Below are positions 51,493-61,000 of a stretch of DNA of 64,000 nt, piece after piece. Each line of letters starts with the position of its first letter. Position 1 is the stretch's first letter. The notes beneath the pieces were generated by a model. The model did no database searches, was not told the origin of the DNA, and saw only the letters and a list, made by a program, of their open reading frames with translations. The stretch spans positions 2,108,001-2,172,000 of the forward strand of contig NZ_JAWQJT010000002.1 of the NCBI RefSeq assembly GCF_033441515.1, written 5' to 3'. This DNA is from Amycolatopsis solani (GTDB taxonomy: Bacteria > Actinomycetota > Actinomycetes > Mycobacteriales > Pseudonocardiaceae). The translations under genes were made by a program, and so were the position numbers.

Positions 51493-52950
51493 ATGACCAT
51501 CGTCGCCCTCCGCATCCACCCCGCGATCGGGATCGCCCGGATCGGCACCAGCGAACAAGGGTTCATCGGACCGGAACGGCCGTGGCAGCTCGCCGTACCC
51601 CCGGACGGCCGGTACCGCGACGATCGGGGCCTGATCAAACGGCAGGGCGCGCGATTCCACGTGTACGCCTTCGAAGACGACGGCACGGTCCGGGAATTGA
51701 CGGCGGCGGACGCCCGCATCACGTGGACCGTCCACCTGGCCAACCGCAAGGCGGCCGCGCCGAAGTTCCACCCGGGCCGGGAAGTCCTGCGCAACAGCGA
51801 CTACCCCGCGAACGAACGCGCCGGGCTGATCATCGACGCGGGCGAGCACACGATCTCGGGCCCCGACCGGCCGGCCGTGCCCCTGGACGGCGGGACCTTC
51901 ACCGTCCACGGGCACGCGCCGGAACCCGTTCGCCTGGGCCACATCCGCACCGACGGCGAGGGCCGCCTCGTCGTGCTGGGCGGCCTCGGCCGGGCCGGAT
52001 CCCCGACGGGCCACCGGCTCGACGACTCCGGCGACAGCGACGAATGGTTCGACGACGTCTCGGACGGGTTCGTCTCGGCGACCGTCGACATCCCGGGACA
52101 AGCCGGTCTTCCCCCGGTCCAGCGCGCGTGGGTCGTCGTCGGGCCACCCAAGTTCGCCCCGCCGGTCGGCAACGTCGTGCGGCTCTGGGACACGGTGTTC
52201 GACGCGTTGGCGAGCCAGAAAGCGAAAGTCGCCTGGCCGTCCTATGTCGACGACATCTACCCCGTTCTGCAGGCGGCGTACGACACCGGGGCGGTCATCG
52301 CGTCCGCGCGCGGCGCGCACGACCGGTTCCGGCACCCGGTTGAGGCCGCCAAGCTGGTGGCCGACATCGGGCGGCGGACCGCCAAGCGCGGACCCGGTCA
52401 CATGCCCGACCTCAACACCGACGACCGGCAGAGCGGCGACCTCCGGCTGACCGGCACCCAGCTCGCGATGATCGAACGGTGGGCGGCCGGGCACTTCACC
52501 GCCGACTGGCCGCGCGACGCCGGGCCGTCGTTCCCGGAACCCGGCGATGCCGACACCCCGGCGGGGCTCGACAAGGCCGCGCTCGAAAACTGCGTCGGCC
52601 GCGCCCTCTACCCGGGCATCGAGGCGGGCGCGTTCCTGCTGGAGCGCACCAACTACGTCGACGACTTCACCGTCGGCGGCGAGCACGTGTCGTTCCGGCT
52701 CGGTCCGGCCGTGCGGCCGGGTGACGTGACCGCCGGGATGTCGGTGCCGTGGCAAAGCGATTTCCACGCCTGCCGGAACAACTGGTGGCCGGCCCCGCGC
52801 CCGGACCAGGTCACCACCCCGGGCCAGGGGACGCAGAACTGGAACCGGGGCGCGACGGCCGTCGAGGACTTCGTCGGCGGGCGGTGGGCGCGGCTGGGGT
52901 TCGTCACCCGGCGGGACGGCGAACTCGTGGAGACCGAACGCACGTTGTGA
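51493..52950 (+). CDS. second LodA/GoxA-type CTQ oxidase homologue (stand-alone)
   Basis: A 485-residue protein aligning with the LodA part of the 42-45 kb protein: IVALRIHPAIGIARIGTSEQ, IKRQGARFHVYAFEDDG, ENCVGRALYPGIEAG with Cys367, and PWQSDFHACRNNWWPAPRP with Trp432, again 65 residues apart. No VWA domain or signal peptide is present. Both cofactor residues are kept, so it is likely an active quinoprotein oxidase with an unknown amino-acid or amine substrate. It has no maturase of its own; the LodB-like protein at 41.2 kb may act in trans. The gene follows the CHAT gene by 3 bp. Confidence 0.85.
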   Translation: MTIVALRIHPAIGIARIGTSEQGFIGPERPWQLAVPPDGRYRDDRGLIKRQGARFHVYAFEDDGTVRELTAADARITWTVHLANRKAAAPKFHPGREVLRNSDYPANERAGLIIDAGEHTISGPDRPAVPLDGGTFTVHGHAPEPVRLGHIRTDGEGRLVVLGGLGRAGSPTGHRLDDSGDSDEWFDDVSDGFVSATVDIPGQAGLPPVQRAWVVVGPPKFAPPVGNVVRLWDTVFDALASQKAKVAWPSYVDDIYPVLQAAYDTGAVIASARGAHDRFRHPVEAAKLVADIGRRTAKRGPGHMPDLNTDDRQSGDLRLTGTQLAMIERWAAGHFTADWPRDAGPSFPEPGDADTPAGLDKAALENCVGRALYPGIEAGAFLLERTNYVDDFTVGGEHVSFRLGPAVRPGDVTAGMSVPWQSDFHACRNNWWPAPRPDQVTTPGQGTQNWNRGATAVEDFVGGRWARLGFVTRRDGELVETERTL

Positions 52951-52996
52951 CGTATCAGGACGCCGGTGGCCGCCCCCTGCAGGGTGGGAGGTACCG

Positions 52997-53119
52997 ATGG
53001 GAAAGATCGAAGGCGCGGTCGGCCTGCTCGCCATCCTCGCCGGCTGGCTGGGGCCGACACTGCTGGGCGTGGCCGTCGTGGCGGTCATCGTCCTGCTGTT
53101 GTTCAAACGGGACAGGTGA
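52997..53119 (+). CDS. 40-residue single-TM protein
   Basis: ATG 52997 with GGGAGG five bases upstream opens MGKIEGAVGLLAILAGWLGP, then a long hydrophobic stretch and the basic end LLFKRDR. The 40 residues form one or two TM helices. It is 46 bp after the LodA-like gene on the same strand. It may anchor or regulate the CHAT-LodA products or form small pores like the holin-like protein at 45.7 kb. I do not recognise a family. Confidence 0.6.
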   Translation: MGKIEGAVGLLAILAGWLGPTLLGVAVVAVIVLLLFKRDR

Positions 53120-53253
53120 GCGCGGACCACCGCGGCACCGGAGACGGAGATCACTCGAAGCGGTGAGATGGAGGTCACCAGGCGGCGCGTTTGACCCTGG
53201 TGAGGCGGGGTAATCGTCCGCCGTTCAGGTTTCCTCCGACCAGGAGCCGTTTG

Positions 53254-53577
53254 ATGACCAGCGTCCTGACCGGGAACTCGCGCCCGCTACCCCGGCCGCG
53301 TCCCCGTCCGGTCCCGTCCGACACCCTCGCCGAACTCGCCCGCCTGGCCGCACTGGCCGAACTCGCGAGGCGATCGTCCCCGTCCTTGATGCACCACGCG
53401 ATCCTCGCCGGCACCTCGCCCGCCACGGTCGCGGCGGCCGCCCAGGTGGACGTCGCCGAAGCCCACATCCGCTGGCACGAGTGGGCCGACACGGCGGTGG
53501 GCCGCGACGAGTACGTCCGAGTGCACACGGCGTTCGCCGAAGCCATCGTCGCGCGCCACGACGCGCTGGAGGAGTGA
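53254..53577 (+). CDS. small HTH-like protein of unknown function
   Basis: A 107-residue basic/proline-rich N-terminus (NSRPLPRPRPRPVPSD) followed by a helical region, LAELARRSSPSLMHHAILAG and TSPATVAAAAQVDVAEAHIRW, which reads like a helix-turn-helix. ATG 53254 has GGAG upstream. It is followed after 2 bp by another tiny gene on the same strand. It could be a DNA-binding regulator, but the assignment rests on the HTH-like pattern only. Confidence 0.55.
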   Translation: MTSVLTGNSRPLPRPRPRPVPSDTLAELARLAALAELARRSSPSLMHHAILAGTSPATVAAAAQVDVAEAHIRWHEWADTAVGRDEYVRVHTAFAEAIVARHDALEE

Positions 53578-53579
53578 CC

Positions 53580-53696
53580 GTGCCCGTGACCACCGGCGAG
53601 ACGACGCTGGCCGACCTGGCCGCTCTGGAGCAGGCCGCGACCGAGCTGCTCGACCAGATCACCGAGCAACTGGCGACCGCCGCCACCCGGCGCTGA
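53580..53696 (+). CDS. 38-residue helical protein
   Basis: GTG 53580 follows GGAG of the preceding gene's end and opens 38 codons: VPVTTGETTLADLAALEQAA and a helical, Gln- and Ala-rich tail ending ATRR. The heptad-like Leu/Ala pattern suggests a short coiled coil. It overlaps the ribosome site region of the upstream HTH-like gene and is probably its co-translated partner. Family unknown. Confidence 0.5.
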   Translation: MPVTTGETTLADLAALEQAATELLDQITEQLATAATRR

Positions 53697-53716
53697 CTCC
53701 GCGCCGCCGACGACCG

Positions 53717-53730
53717 GTTCGAATTTGAAC
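53717..53730. promoter_or_regulatory. MarR-type operator GTTCGAATTTGAAC
   Basis: An imperfect dyad (GTTC/GAAC around AATT) 20 bp before the MarR start. A TACCGT hexamer at 53738-53743 ends seven bases before the ATG and could be a leaderless promoter -10, so binding here would block transcription. Confidence 0.5.
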
Positions 53731-53750
53731 ACCGGGGTACCGTTGTCCCC

Positions 53751-54215
53751 ATGGGTGGTTCGCTGAACGCGCAGGAACAGCAAGCCTGGAACGCGTTCCG
53801 CAGCAGTTTCACCCTGCTCCACCAGCGCATGGACCAGCAGCTCAAACGGGACGCCGGCCTGTCCCACCTCCAGTACGAGATCCTCGCCCGGCTCGGCGCG
53901 GCCCCCGACCGCGAGCTGCGGATGGCCGAACTCGCCTGCGCCGTCTCCAACTCCAAGAGCGGGCTGACCTACCAGATCGGCCAGCTGGAGCAGGCCGGGC
54001 TCGTCCGGCGGCGCGCGTGCGACAGCGACGTCCGCGCCGTCTACGCCGTGTTGACCGACGAAGGCGCGACCCGGCTGGACCAAGCCACCCCCGGGCACGT
54101 CGCGCTTGTGCGGGAGCTGTTGCTCGACGTCCTCACCCCGGAGCAGCTGAACGCGCTGGCCGAGGGGCTCGGCGAGGCCAACCGCCGCATGGTGGCGGCC
54201 GAGGTCTGCCCCTGA
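53751..54215 (+). CDS. MarR-family transcriptional regulator
   Basis: A 154-residue winged-helix protein. Signatures are LSHLQYEILARLGAAPDREL, MAELACAVSNSKSGLTYQIGQLEQAGLVRR and the wing DSDVRAVYAVLTDEG. It probably represses its own gene through the GTTC/GAAC dyad. No divergent target gene is present, so its wider regulon is elsewhere. The transcript appears leaderless. Confidence 0.88.
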   Translation: MGGSLNAQEQQAWNAFRSSFTLLHQRMDQQLKRDAGLSHLQYEILARLGAAPDRELRMAELACAVSNSKSGLTYQIGQLEQAGLVRRRACDSDVRAVYAVLTDEGATRLDQATPGHVALVRELLLDVLTPEQLNALAEGLGEANRRMVAAEVCP

Positions 54216-54255
54216 GTGACCTGTGTCACTTCTGCCGCCGGATCGGCTCGATTCC

Positions 54256-54280
54256 GGAACCCGTTCCGCCCCTTCCGTGA
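54256..54280 (+). promoter_or_regulatory. candidate ECF promoter of the second sigma factor
   Basis: GGAAC (54256-54260) and CGTGA (54276-54280) are 15 bp apart, 37 bp before the sigma factor ATG. GGAAC is the usual ECF -35 motif, so the gene may be autoregulated. The -10 match is weak. Confidence 0.35.
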
Positions 54281-54316
54281 ACAGCTGAGGACACCGGCGA
54301 CGGCGGAAGGCGGGCG

Positions 54317-54904
54317 ATGACCCGGGAAGACACGGAAGACGACGACGCGAGCGTGATCACGCGGTCACGGCGGGAGCCCGGCCTGTTCGCCGTGATCTTC
54401 GACCGCCACGCGCGGCACATCCACCGCTACCTGGTCCGGCGCCTCGGCCCGGCGGCCGCGGACGACGTCCTCGCCGACACGTTCCTCATCGCGTTCGCCA
54501 AGCGGGCGAAGTTCGACGTGGCGCGGCCGGACGCCCGGCCGTGGCTCTACGGCATCGCCACGAACCTCGTCTCGCGGCAGCGGCGGGCGGAGGTGCGCGA
54601 GCTGAAGCTCCGGCTGGCCGTCGGGCCGCCGCCCGCCGAAGCCGGGCACGACGAGCACGTCGCCGACCGCGTCAGCGCCCAAGCCCTCGGTGAGCGGCTC
54701 GACCGGGCGCTGGCCGCGCTGCGGCCCGGCGAGCGGGACGTGCTGCTGCTCGTCGCCGCCGAAGGGCTCGGCTACGCCGAAGTCGCCGAAGCGCTGGCGA
54801 TTCCCGTCGGCACCGTGAAGTCGCGGCTCAGCCGCGCCCGCCACCGCGTCCGCGCCGAACTCGGCGCCTTCGACCTCGTGAAGGAGACCTCCGACCATGG
54901 ATGA
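54317..54904 (+). CDS. ECF sigma factor
   Basis: A 195-residue ECF factor: region 2 in AVIFDRHARHIHRYLVRRLG and DDVLADTFLIAFAKRAKFD, the promoter-melting ARPWLYGIATNLV, and region 4 in RDVLLLVAAEGLGYAEVAEALAIPVGTVKSRLSRAR. Its stop lies eight bases inside the following gene, so the two are coupled. The partner is a membrane protein that may replace an anti-sigma factor. Confidence 0.9.
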   Translation: MTREDTEDDDASVITRSRREPGLFAVIFDRHARHIHRYLVRRLGPAAADDVLADTFLIAFAKRAKFDVARPDARPWLYGIATNLVSRQRRAEVRELKLRLAVGPPPAEAGHDEHVADRVSAQALGERLDRALAALRPGERDVLLLVAAEGLGYAEVAEALAIPVGTVKSRLSRARHRVRAELGAFDLVKETSDHG

Positions 54905-55781
54905 CCTGGACCTGATCCGCGAGCGCGCGGACGCCGTCGGCCTCGCGGCGGCGGAAGACCTCGCTCCCGCCCGGGAACGGCTGCTGGCCGCCGCGCGGGC
55001 CGGGCGCCCGCGACGGGCGAGGCGCTGGTTCTGGACGGCGGGGGCCGCCGCCGGGCTGGCCGCGGGCATCACCGCCGTGGTGGCGCTCGCCCCGGCCGGC
55101 GAGACCGGGGCCGGCGTGGGGGTCGGCGTCGCGCAGGCCGATCCGGTGCGGGTGCTCACCGAAGCGGCGGCCGCGGCGCTCGGGGAACCGGGCACCCCGC
55201 CGCGGCCGGACCAGTTCCTGTACGTGAAGACGGAGTTCCCCGACCACCACGTCCGCGAGGTGTGGTTGTCGGTCGACGGCACCCGCGACGGCCTCATCGA
55301 CGACACGAAGGTCCCCGGCTGCCGCGACGGCAAGGCACCCATCTACGGCGCCAACGACCCGAGCAAGGAGGGCACGCTCGAGGACTGCCGTCCCTCCCCC
55401 GCCTACCGGACCGACCTGCCGACCACCGCGGACGCGATGTCCGCCTACCTCGACGACCACCACAGCGGCGAGAAGGGCGACGTCAACGCGCTGGGCAAGG
55501 ACGTGATCACGCTCGCTTACGAGCAGGCCCTCCCGCCCGCTTCCGCCGCGGCGCTGTTCGAGGCGGCGGCGAAGGTACCCGGCCTGACGGCGCTGGACCA
55601 CGTCACCGACGGCGCCGGCCGCCCGGGCGTCGGGATCACCTGGCCGGTCCCGCCCGGCTCGTCGCCGCGGGCCCAGCCGGAACTGCTCGTCTTCGACGCC
55701 ACCACCCACCGGTTCCTCGGCACCCGCGGGAGCGCGGTGACCGCCAAGGCGTTCGTCGACCAGGCCGGGCAACGCCCCTGA
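54897..55781 (+). CDS. CU044_5270-type membrane protein coupled to the sigma factor
   Basis: A 294-residue protein. About 45 cytosolic residues (MDDLDLIRERADAVGL) are followed by one TM helix (WTAGAAAGLAAGITAVVALA) and an extracytoplasmic domain with PRPDQFLYVKTEFPDHHVRE, a Cys pair, and LITLAYEQALPPASAAALFE-like helices. This layout matches the CU044_5270 family, which is usually encoded after ECF sigma factors and may sense envelope state. The start overlaps the sigma gene by 8 bp. Its own activity is unknown. Confidence 0.78.
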   Translation: MDDLDLIRERADAVGLAAAEDLAPARERLLAAARAGRPRRARRWFWTAGAAAGLAAGITAVVALAPAGETGAGVGVGVAQADPVRVLTEAAAAALGEPGTPPRPDQFLYVKTEFPDHHVREVWLSVDGTRDGLIDDTKVPGCRDGKAPIYGANDPSKEGTLEDCRPSPAYRTDLPTTADAMSAYLDDHHSGEKGDVNALGKDVITLAYEQALPPASAAALFEAAAKVPGLTALDHVTDGAGRPGVGITWPVPPGSSPRAQPELLVFDATTHRFLGTRGSAVTAKAFVDQAGQRP

Positions 55782-55848
55782 CCGGCGCCGACGCGGTTCG
55801 CGCGCGAAACGCGCAACCGTTCCGGGCTCCCACCCGTGTATCAGAGGT

Positions 55849-56718
55849 GTGAGGACTTCTTCGCAACGACGGCGGCTCTTCCGGCCGCGGGCGACCGCCG
55901 TCGCGGTGCTGGCCGGGGCCGGGCTCGCGTTCGCGCACACGACCACGGGGCTGACGGTCGCGGGGTCCGTCCTGGCCGCCGCGGCCGGCGGGCACGGCCT
56001 GCCCGACCCGGCGGCCGCGGCACCGGCTCCGGTCACCACGACGCCCCGGCCCGCCCCGAACCCGACCCTGCCCTTCAACGCGAAACTGACCTCGGCCGAC
56101 ATCCCCGTCGCGGGCGGCGGGGTGCGCGACGGCGCCTGCAGCGGCGCGCTGGTCGCGCCGCAGTGGGTCGTCACCGCCGGGCACTGCTTCCACGACCTGG
56201 CCGACACCCGGATCGGCGGACGGCCGCCGTACACGATGAAGGTGACCGTCGGGCGTCTGAAGGACACCGATCCCGGCGGGCACACCGCCGAGGTCGTCGA
56301 CGTCAAGCAGTCCCCGGTGAACGACCTCGCGCTGGCGAAGCTCGACCTCGCGATCAACGACATCGTGCCGGTCGCGCTGAACGAAAAGCGGCCCGTGGTG
56401 GGCCAGGAACTGCAGTTCGCCGGCTGGGGTTCGCACTCGGCGACCGTGCTCGGGCCGTCCGACCACCTGAAACGCGGGCGGTTCACGGTCTCGCGGATCG
56501 GCCAGTCGACCCTGGAAGCCCTGCCGGTGGGCACGCGCACCGTCGACAACGGCCCGTGCCCGGAGGATTCGGGCGGCCCGTTCTTCGTCTCCGGCGACGA
56601 CCGCACCGGGACGCTCGTGGCCATCGTCAACACCGGGCCGCCGTGCCCGCAGCCCGGGGCCGAGACGATCGCGCGGGTGGACGTCGTCGCGGATTGGATC
56701 CGCGACCAGACCGGGTGA
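55849..56718 (+). CDS. secreted trypsin-like serine protease (S1)
   Basis: A 289-residue chymotrypsin-fold protease. The N-terminus (RRRLFRPRATAVAVLAGAGL) is a signal or signal-anchor sequence, followed by a Pro/Ala-rich stretch. The triad is His in VVTAGHCFHDL, Asp in NDLALAKLDL and Ser in CPEDSGGPFFVSG, with paired Cys as in secreted members. It starts at GTG 55849 with a weak ribosome site. It stands alone between the sigma-factor unit and a flavoprotein gene. Substrate preference cannot be judged safely. Confidence 0.87.
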   Translation: MRTSSQRRRLFRPRATAVAVLAGAGLAFAHTTTGLTVAGSVLAAAAGGHGLPDPAAAAPAPVTTTPRPAPNPTLPFNAKLTSADIPVAGGGVRDGACSGALVAPQWVVTAGHCFHDLADTRIGGRPPYTMKVTVGRLKDTDPGGHTAEVVDVKQSPVNDLALAKLDLAINDIVPVALNEKRPVVGQELQFAGWGSHSATVLGPSDHLKRGRFTVSRIGQSTLEALPVGTRTVDNGPCPEDSGGPFFVSGDDRTGTLVAIVNTGPPCPQPGAETIARVDVVADWIRDQTG

Positions 56719-56791
56719 CCCGCACCACCCCCTGTCACACCGCCCGTGGCTCCGGTGTCTTGAGGCCGACACACGAGCTGAGGAGACACCG

Positions 56792-57961
56792 ATGACCCGG
56801 AACACCGAAGTGGTCGTGCTCGGCGGCGGGTACGCCGGCGTCATGGCCGCCAACCGGCTGACGCAACGCGACGACGTGACCGTGACCCTGGTCAACCCGC
56901 GCCCGGAATTCGTCGAACGGATCCGGCTGCACCAGGTCGCGGCCGGCTCGGGCGAGGCGACCGTCCGGTTCGGGGACGTCCTCGCCGAACGCGTCCGGTT
57001 GCGCGTCGGCACCGCCACCCGGATCGACGTCGCCGGGCGCCGGGTGGAGCTGGCCGACGGCGGCACCGCGGCGTACGACTACCTGGTCTACGCGGTGGGC
57101 AGCGGCAGCGCCGTGCGGGACGTTCCGGGCGCGGCGGAGTTCGCGCACCCGTTGACCACCCTCGAAGAGGCTCGGCTGCTGCGGCCGGTGGTGGCGGACG
57201 CGGCCGCGGTGACCGTGGTCGGAGCCGGTCCGGCCGGCATCGAGGTCGCCGCCGAACTGGCCGAGGCGGGCCGCGCGGTGACCCTGGTCTGCGGCGGCCC
57301 GCTCGGCCCCTACCTGCACCCGAAGGGCAGGCGCGTGGTGGCCCGGCGGCTCGCCGCGCTCGGCGTCACCGTGCTCGACGGCCCGGGCAGCACCGTCGGC
57401 GCCGTGACGCGGGAGGCCGTGCGCCTCGGCGACGGCCGCGTGGTGCCGAGCCCGGTGACCGTGTGGACCGCCGGGTTCGGCGTGCCCGACCTGGCCGCGC
57501 GCAGCGGGCTGAGCACCGACGCCGCCGGGCGGCTGCGCACGGACGAGACGCTGACGAGCGTCGACGACGACCGCGTCGTCGCGGCCGGGGACTCCGCCTC
57601 GCCTTCGGACCTGCCGTACCGGATGGGCTGCCAGTCCGCGGTCCAGCTGGGCCCGCAGGCCGCCGAGACCGTGCTGAGCAGGCTGCGCGGCGAGCGGCCC
57701 GCGCCCGCCGAGGTCGGGTTCGCCGGCCAGTGCCTCAGCCTGGGCCGGCGGGCCGGGCTCTTCCAGTTCTCGCGGCGCGACGACACCGCGATCGGGCTGC
57801 ACCTCGGCGGCCGCCCCGGCGCGTGGCTCAAGGAACTGGTCTGCGCGAGCACCGTCAAGCAGCTGGCGGCGGAGGGCCGCAAACCGGGCGCCCGCAAGTG
57901 GTGGGTCAAGGACGCCCGGCGCGAAGAGCTGCTCCGCGCCGGGGCGCCCGCCGGCCGGTGA
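56792..57961 (+). CDS. NDH-2-like FAD-dependent pyridine nucleotide oxidoreductase
   Basis: A 389-residue flavoprotein with two Rossmann folds: EVVVLGGGYAGVMAANRLTQ for FAD and VTVVGAGPAGIEVAAELAEAG for NAD(P)H, plus the FAD-binding RTDETLTSVDDDRVVAAGDSA. The C-terminal CASTVKQLAAEGRKPGARK resembles type II NADH dehydrogenases that associate with the membrane face. It should pass electrons from NADH to a quinone or other acceptor. ATG 56792 follows AGGAG. Related genes are often paired with an ECF sigma gene downstream; here a terminator follows instead. Confidence 0.86.
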   Translation: MTRNTEVVVLGGGYAGVMAANRLTQRDDVTVTLVNPRPEFVERIRLHQVAAGSGEATVRFGDVLAERVRLRVGTATRIDVAGRRVELADGGTAAYDYLVYAVGSGSAVRDVPGAAEFAHPLTTLEEARLLRPVVADAAAVTVVGAGPAGIEVAAELAEAGRAVTLVCGGPLGPYLHPKGRRVVARRLAALGVTVLDGPGSTVGAVTREAVRLGDGRVVPSPVTVWTAGFGVPDLAARSGLSTDAAGRLRTDETLTSVDDDRVVAAGDSASPSDLPYRMGCQSAVQLGPQAAETVLSRLRGERPAPAEVGFAGQCLSLGRRAGLFQFSRRDDTAIGLHLGGRPGAWLKELVCASTVKQLAAEGRKPGARKWWVKDARREELLRAGAPAGR

Positions 57962-57971
57962 CCGGGGGGAG

Positions 57972-58010
57972 CCGGGCGGCGGCGCCCGGGACGCGGGCGC
58001 CGCCGCCCGG
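57972..58010. terminator. 17-bp perfect hairpin between convergent genes
   Basis: CCGGGCGGCGGCGCCCG (57972-57988) and its exact complement (57994-58010) surround a 5-base loop. It lies between the NDH-2-like gene and the GH87-type gene and can stop transcripts from both sides. Confidence 0.85.
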
Positions 58011-58012
58011 GT

Positions 58013-61000
58013 TCACGGGGCGCCGGTGATGACGAACTGCGAACCCGGCTCGACGACGACGTTGCCCGCCGACGAGTTCGTGATCGTCACGTTCGACAGG
58101 CTCGCGCTGCCGCGGGCGCCGCTCATCGCGAGGATGCCGGCCCCGTTGTTCGACTTGTCGATCTTGACGTTCGCGACCGCTACGGTCATGGTCCCGCCGC
58201 CGGTCTTGAACTGGATGCCGTCGTAGGTGGAGTCGTGGATCTCCGTGTCCCGCAGCGTCACCCCGGTGATGTCCTTGCCCTGCGCGAAGAACGTGATCGC
58301 GCCGAACTCCTGCTGTTCGCCCCAGAACACGCCGCCGCAGCGGTAGAGGGCGTTGTTCGCGATCAGCGTCTGCCCGGAGAACGGCAGCGGGTCGTGGTCG
58401 GTCGCCAGCATGATCCCCGGGTAGTTCATCGTGTCGGACACCAGGTTGTTCTCGATCTTGTTGCCGTAGCCGCCGTAGATCGCGATGCCGTTGGCGCGCC
58501 ACGGGAGCTGGATGGTGTTGTTGGTGAAGGCGTTGTCGTGCGCGATGTCCACCGACGGGTCCTTCACGTACTGGTTGGCCCACACGGCGAGTGAGTCGTC
58601 GCCGGTGGTGCGGAACGACGAGTCGAACACCTTCGAGTTCCGCGTGCCGTTGGTGAAGTTGATGCCGTCGGCGTAGGTGTCGCGGATCCGCATGCCGCTG
58701 AACTCCAGGCCGTCGGCCGGGCCCCACAGCTCCGGCTTGTTGCTGTAGTCGCGGCCGACCCACACGCCGACGTTGGCGTGCTCGATCCAGACGTTCGAGA
58801 TCTTGGTGCCGGTGCCGAAGCGGCCGTTGAGGCCGACGCCGCCCTCGGCGTTGCCGTCACCGCCGCGGATCCGACCGGAACCGAAGATGGCGATGTCGGA
58901 TATTTGCGTGTTCTTGTCGATGTCGAAGCCGAAGTTGCCTTCGTGCGGGTGGTTGATGGTGCCCGCGTCCTGCGGCTGGATCAGCGAGTACAGCTGCGAA
59001 CGCCACATGCCGGCACCGCGGATGGTCACGTTGGAGATGCCGATCTGGTTGTACTGGCCGCCGCCGTTGGGCACGGTCGGGTCGTCGGTCAGGATCTTCG
59101 CCTCCTGCCGCCACTGACCTTCGGGGATCCAGACGCAGGCGATCACGCCGTTCTGGTCGTCGGTGACCGCGCGCTGGATCGCCGGGGCGTCGTCGACGCC
59201 GTCGTTCGGCACGGCGCCGTACTCGGTGATGGACGTGCACCCGGCGGGCTTCGGCAGCGCCGGCGCGACCTGCTCCAGGTCGACCAGGTCGATGACGTAG
59301 TAGGCCGCGCTGTCGCCGTTGTCCCGCTGCAGCTTGAACTTCGTGCCCGCCGGGTAGGACTGGCTCAGCAGGGCGTGCGACTCGTCGAACAGCCGCCGCG
59401 CGTTGGCCTGCGGCGTGTTCGTGAGGCCTTCGGGGTCGTCGGTGGTGCCGTAGAGCCAGCTGTGTTTGGACGACAGCGTCAGCTTCTGCGCGAAGGTGCC
59501 GTTGACGTACAGGCTGAGCGTGAAGTCCTGGCCACCGCCGCCGGCCGCGTCGGGCACCGAGTTGCGGACGACGATCGAGTTCGCCTGGTTCACGGAGGTG
59601 AACTCGACGTACTGGCCCTGGTTGGCCAGCCGCACCGAAGCGCGGCCCGAGGACTCGGTCGCGAAGTTCGTGTGGCCGAACGTGCGCAGCGGGTCGGCTT
59701 CGAGCAGCTGTCCCTGGTACTGCGCGGCTTCCGCTTCGTACTCGGTGTACGGCAGGGCCGCGCCGCGGCCGACCACGATCGAGCGGGAGAGCCCGTTGTT
59801 GGACTCGTTGGTCTCCGCGACCGCGTTCGCCGCATCGGCGGTGGCGGTGAGCGTCGCGCCGCCGGCGGCCGCGGTCCACGTGCCGGCGATGGCGACGTCC
59901 ACTGTGGACCCGGCCGTGACGGCGGGTGTGGTGCCGGTCAGGGTGGTGGATCCGGCGGTCAGCCGGGTCACCGAGGCACCCGCGGTGCTGGTGCCCCGGT
60001 TGTGCACGGTCACGGTGAACGACACCGCCGTGCCGGCCGCCGGGTTCGGCGGGTTCGACGTGATGCCGGTGACCTCGAGGTCCGGCCCCGGCGCCTGCGC
60101 GACGACGAGCGGGGCGGGCGCGGTGAAGGTGTTGTTGGTGTCGTTCTGCTCGACCACCGCGTTCGCCGGGTCGACGGTCGCGGTGACGCTGTAGCTGCCC
60201 GGCGGCCGGGTGCCCGCGGGCACGGTGACCGTGGCCGACGCGCCCGCGGCGAGCGCACCGACGGCGGCGTTGCCGACGACCGTGCCGCCGAGGGCGACGT
60301 TGACGGTCGTGGCGGGCGAAGCCGCGGTACCCGCGTTCTTCACCGTCGCCGAGACGGTGACCTGGCTGGTCTCGTCCGGGTTCGCCGGCGTCCAGGTGGT
60401 GCCGGTGACGACCAGGTCGGGGTTCGGCGCCGGCGTGCCGAGCACCTGGAACTCCGCGACCTGCGCGCCCGGCGCGCCGGAGTTGGCGAAGAACTGCAGC
60501 CGCACCTCGGCGGCGCGCCCGGTGAGCGGGACAGTCACGGCGTTCTGGCCGGCCGCCGGGTCGAAGCGGTAGTCGGCGCGGGCTTTGAGCGTGGTGAACG
60601 CCGTAGCGCCCTGGTCGCGGCCGAGCACCTCGAAGTTCTGCGTCCGCGCGCCCCACACCGGGTCCGGGTTGAGCTGCACGACGACGGCGTCGAGGTCGGC
60701 GCCCGCGCCGAGCTTCACGGTCAGCGAGTTCGGGTAGCCCGCGGCGGATTCCCAGTACGTGCCGGTGGTGCCGTCGTTGGCGTTCGCGGGGACGAAGGAG
60801 AAGACGCTCGAGGTCGCCTCGATCGGCTTCCCCGCGGCGAGGTTCTGCCCGGCTTGGGTGCCCTGGCGCACGACGTGGGTGCTGTCGGCGGACTCGTGCC
60901 CGGCGGCGTCCTTGGCCCGCACGAAGTACTCGACGCGGGTGCCCGCGGGCCGCGTCTCGGTGAACGTGGTGCCGGTGACGGTGGTGACCGGGGTGCCGTC

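Noticed and set aside
51493..52950. Truncated duplicate (pseudogene) of the LodA-VWA gene
   Set aside because: The product diverges throughout, keeps both cofactor residues, has its own start and sits in an operon with the CHAT gene; the size fits a stand-alone LodA-like domain.
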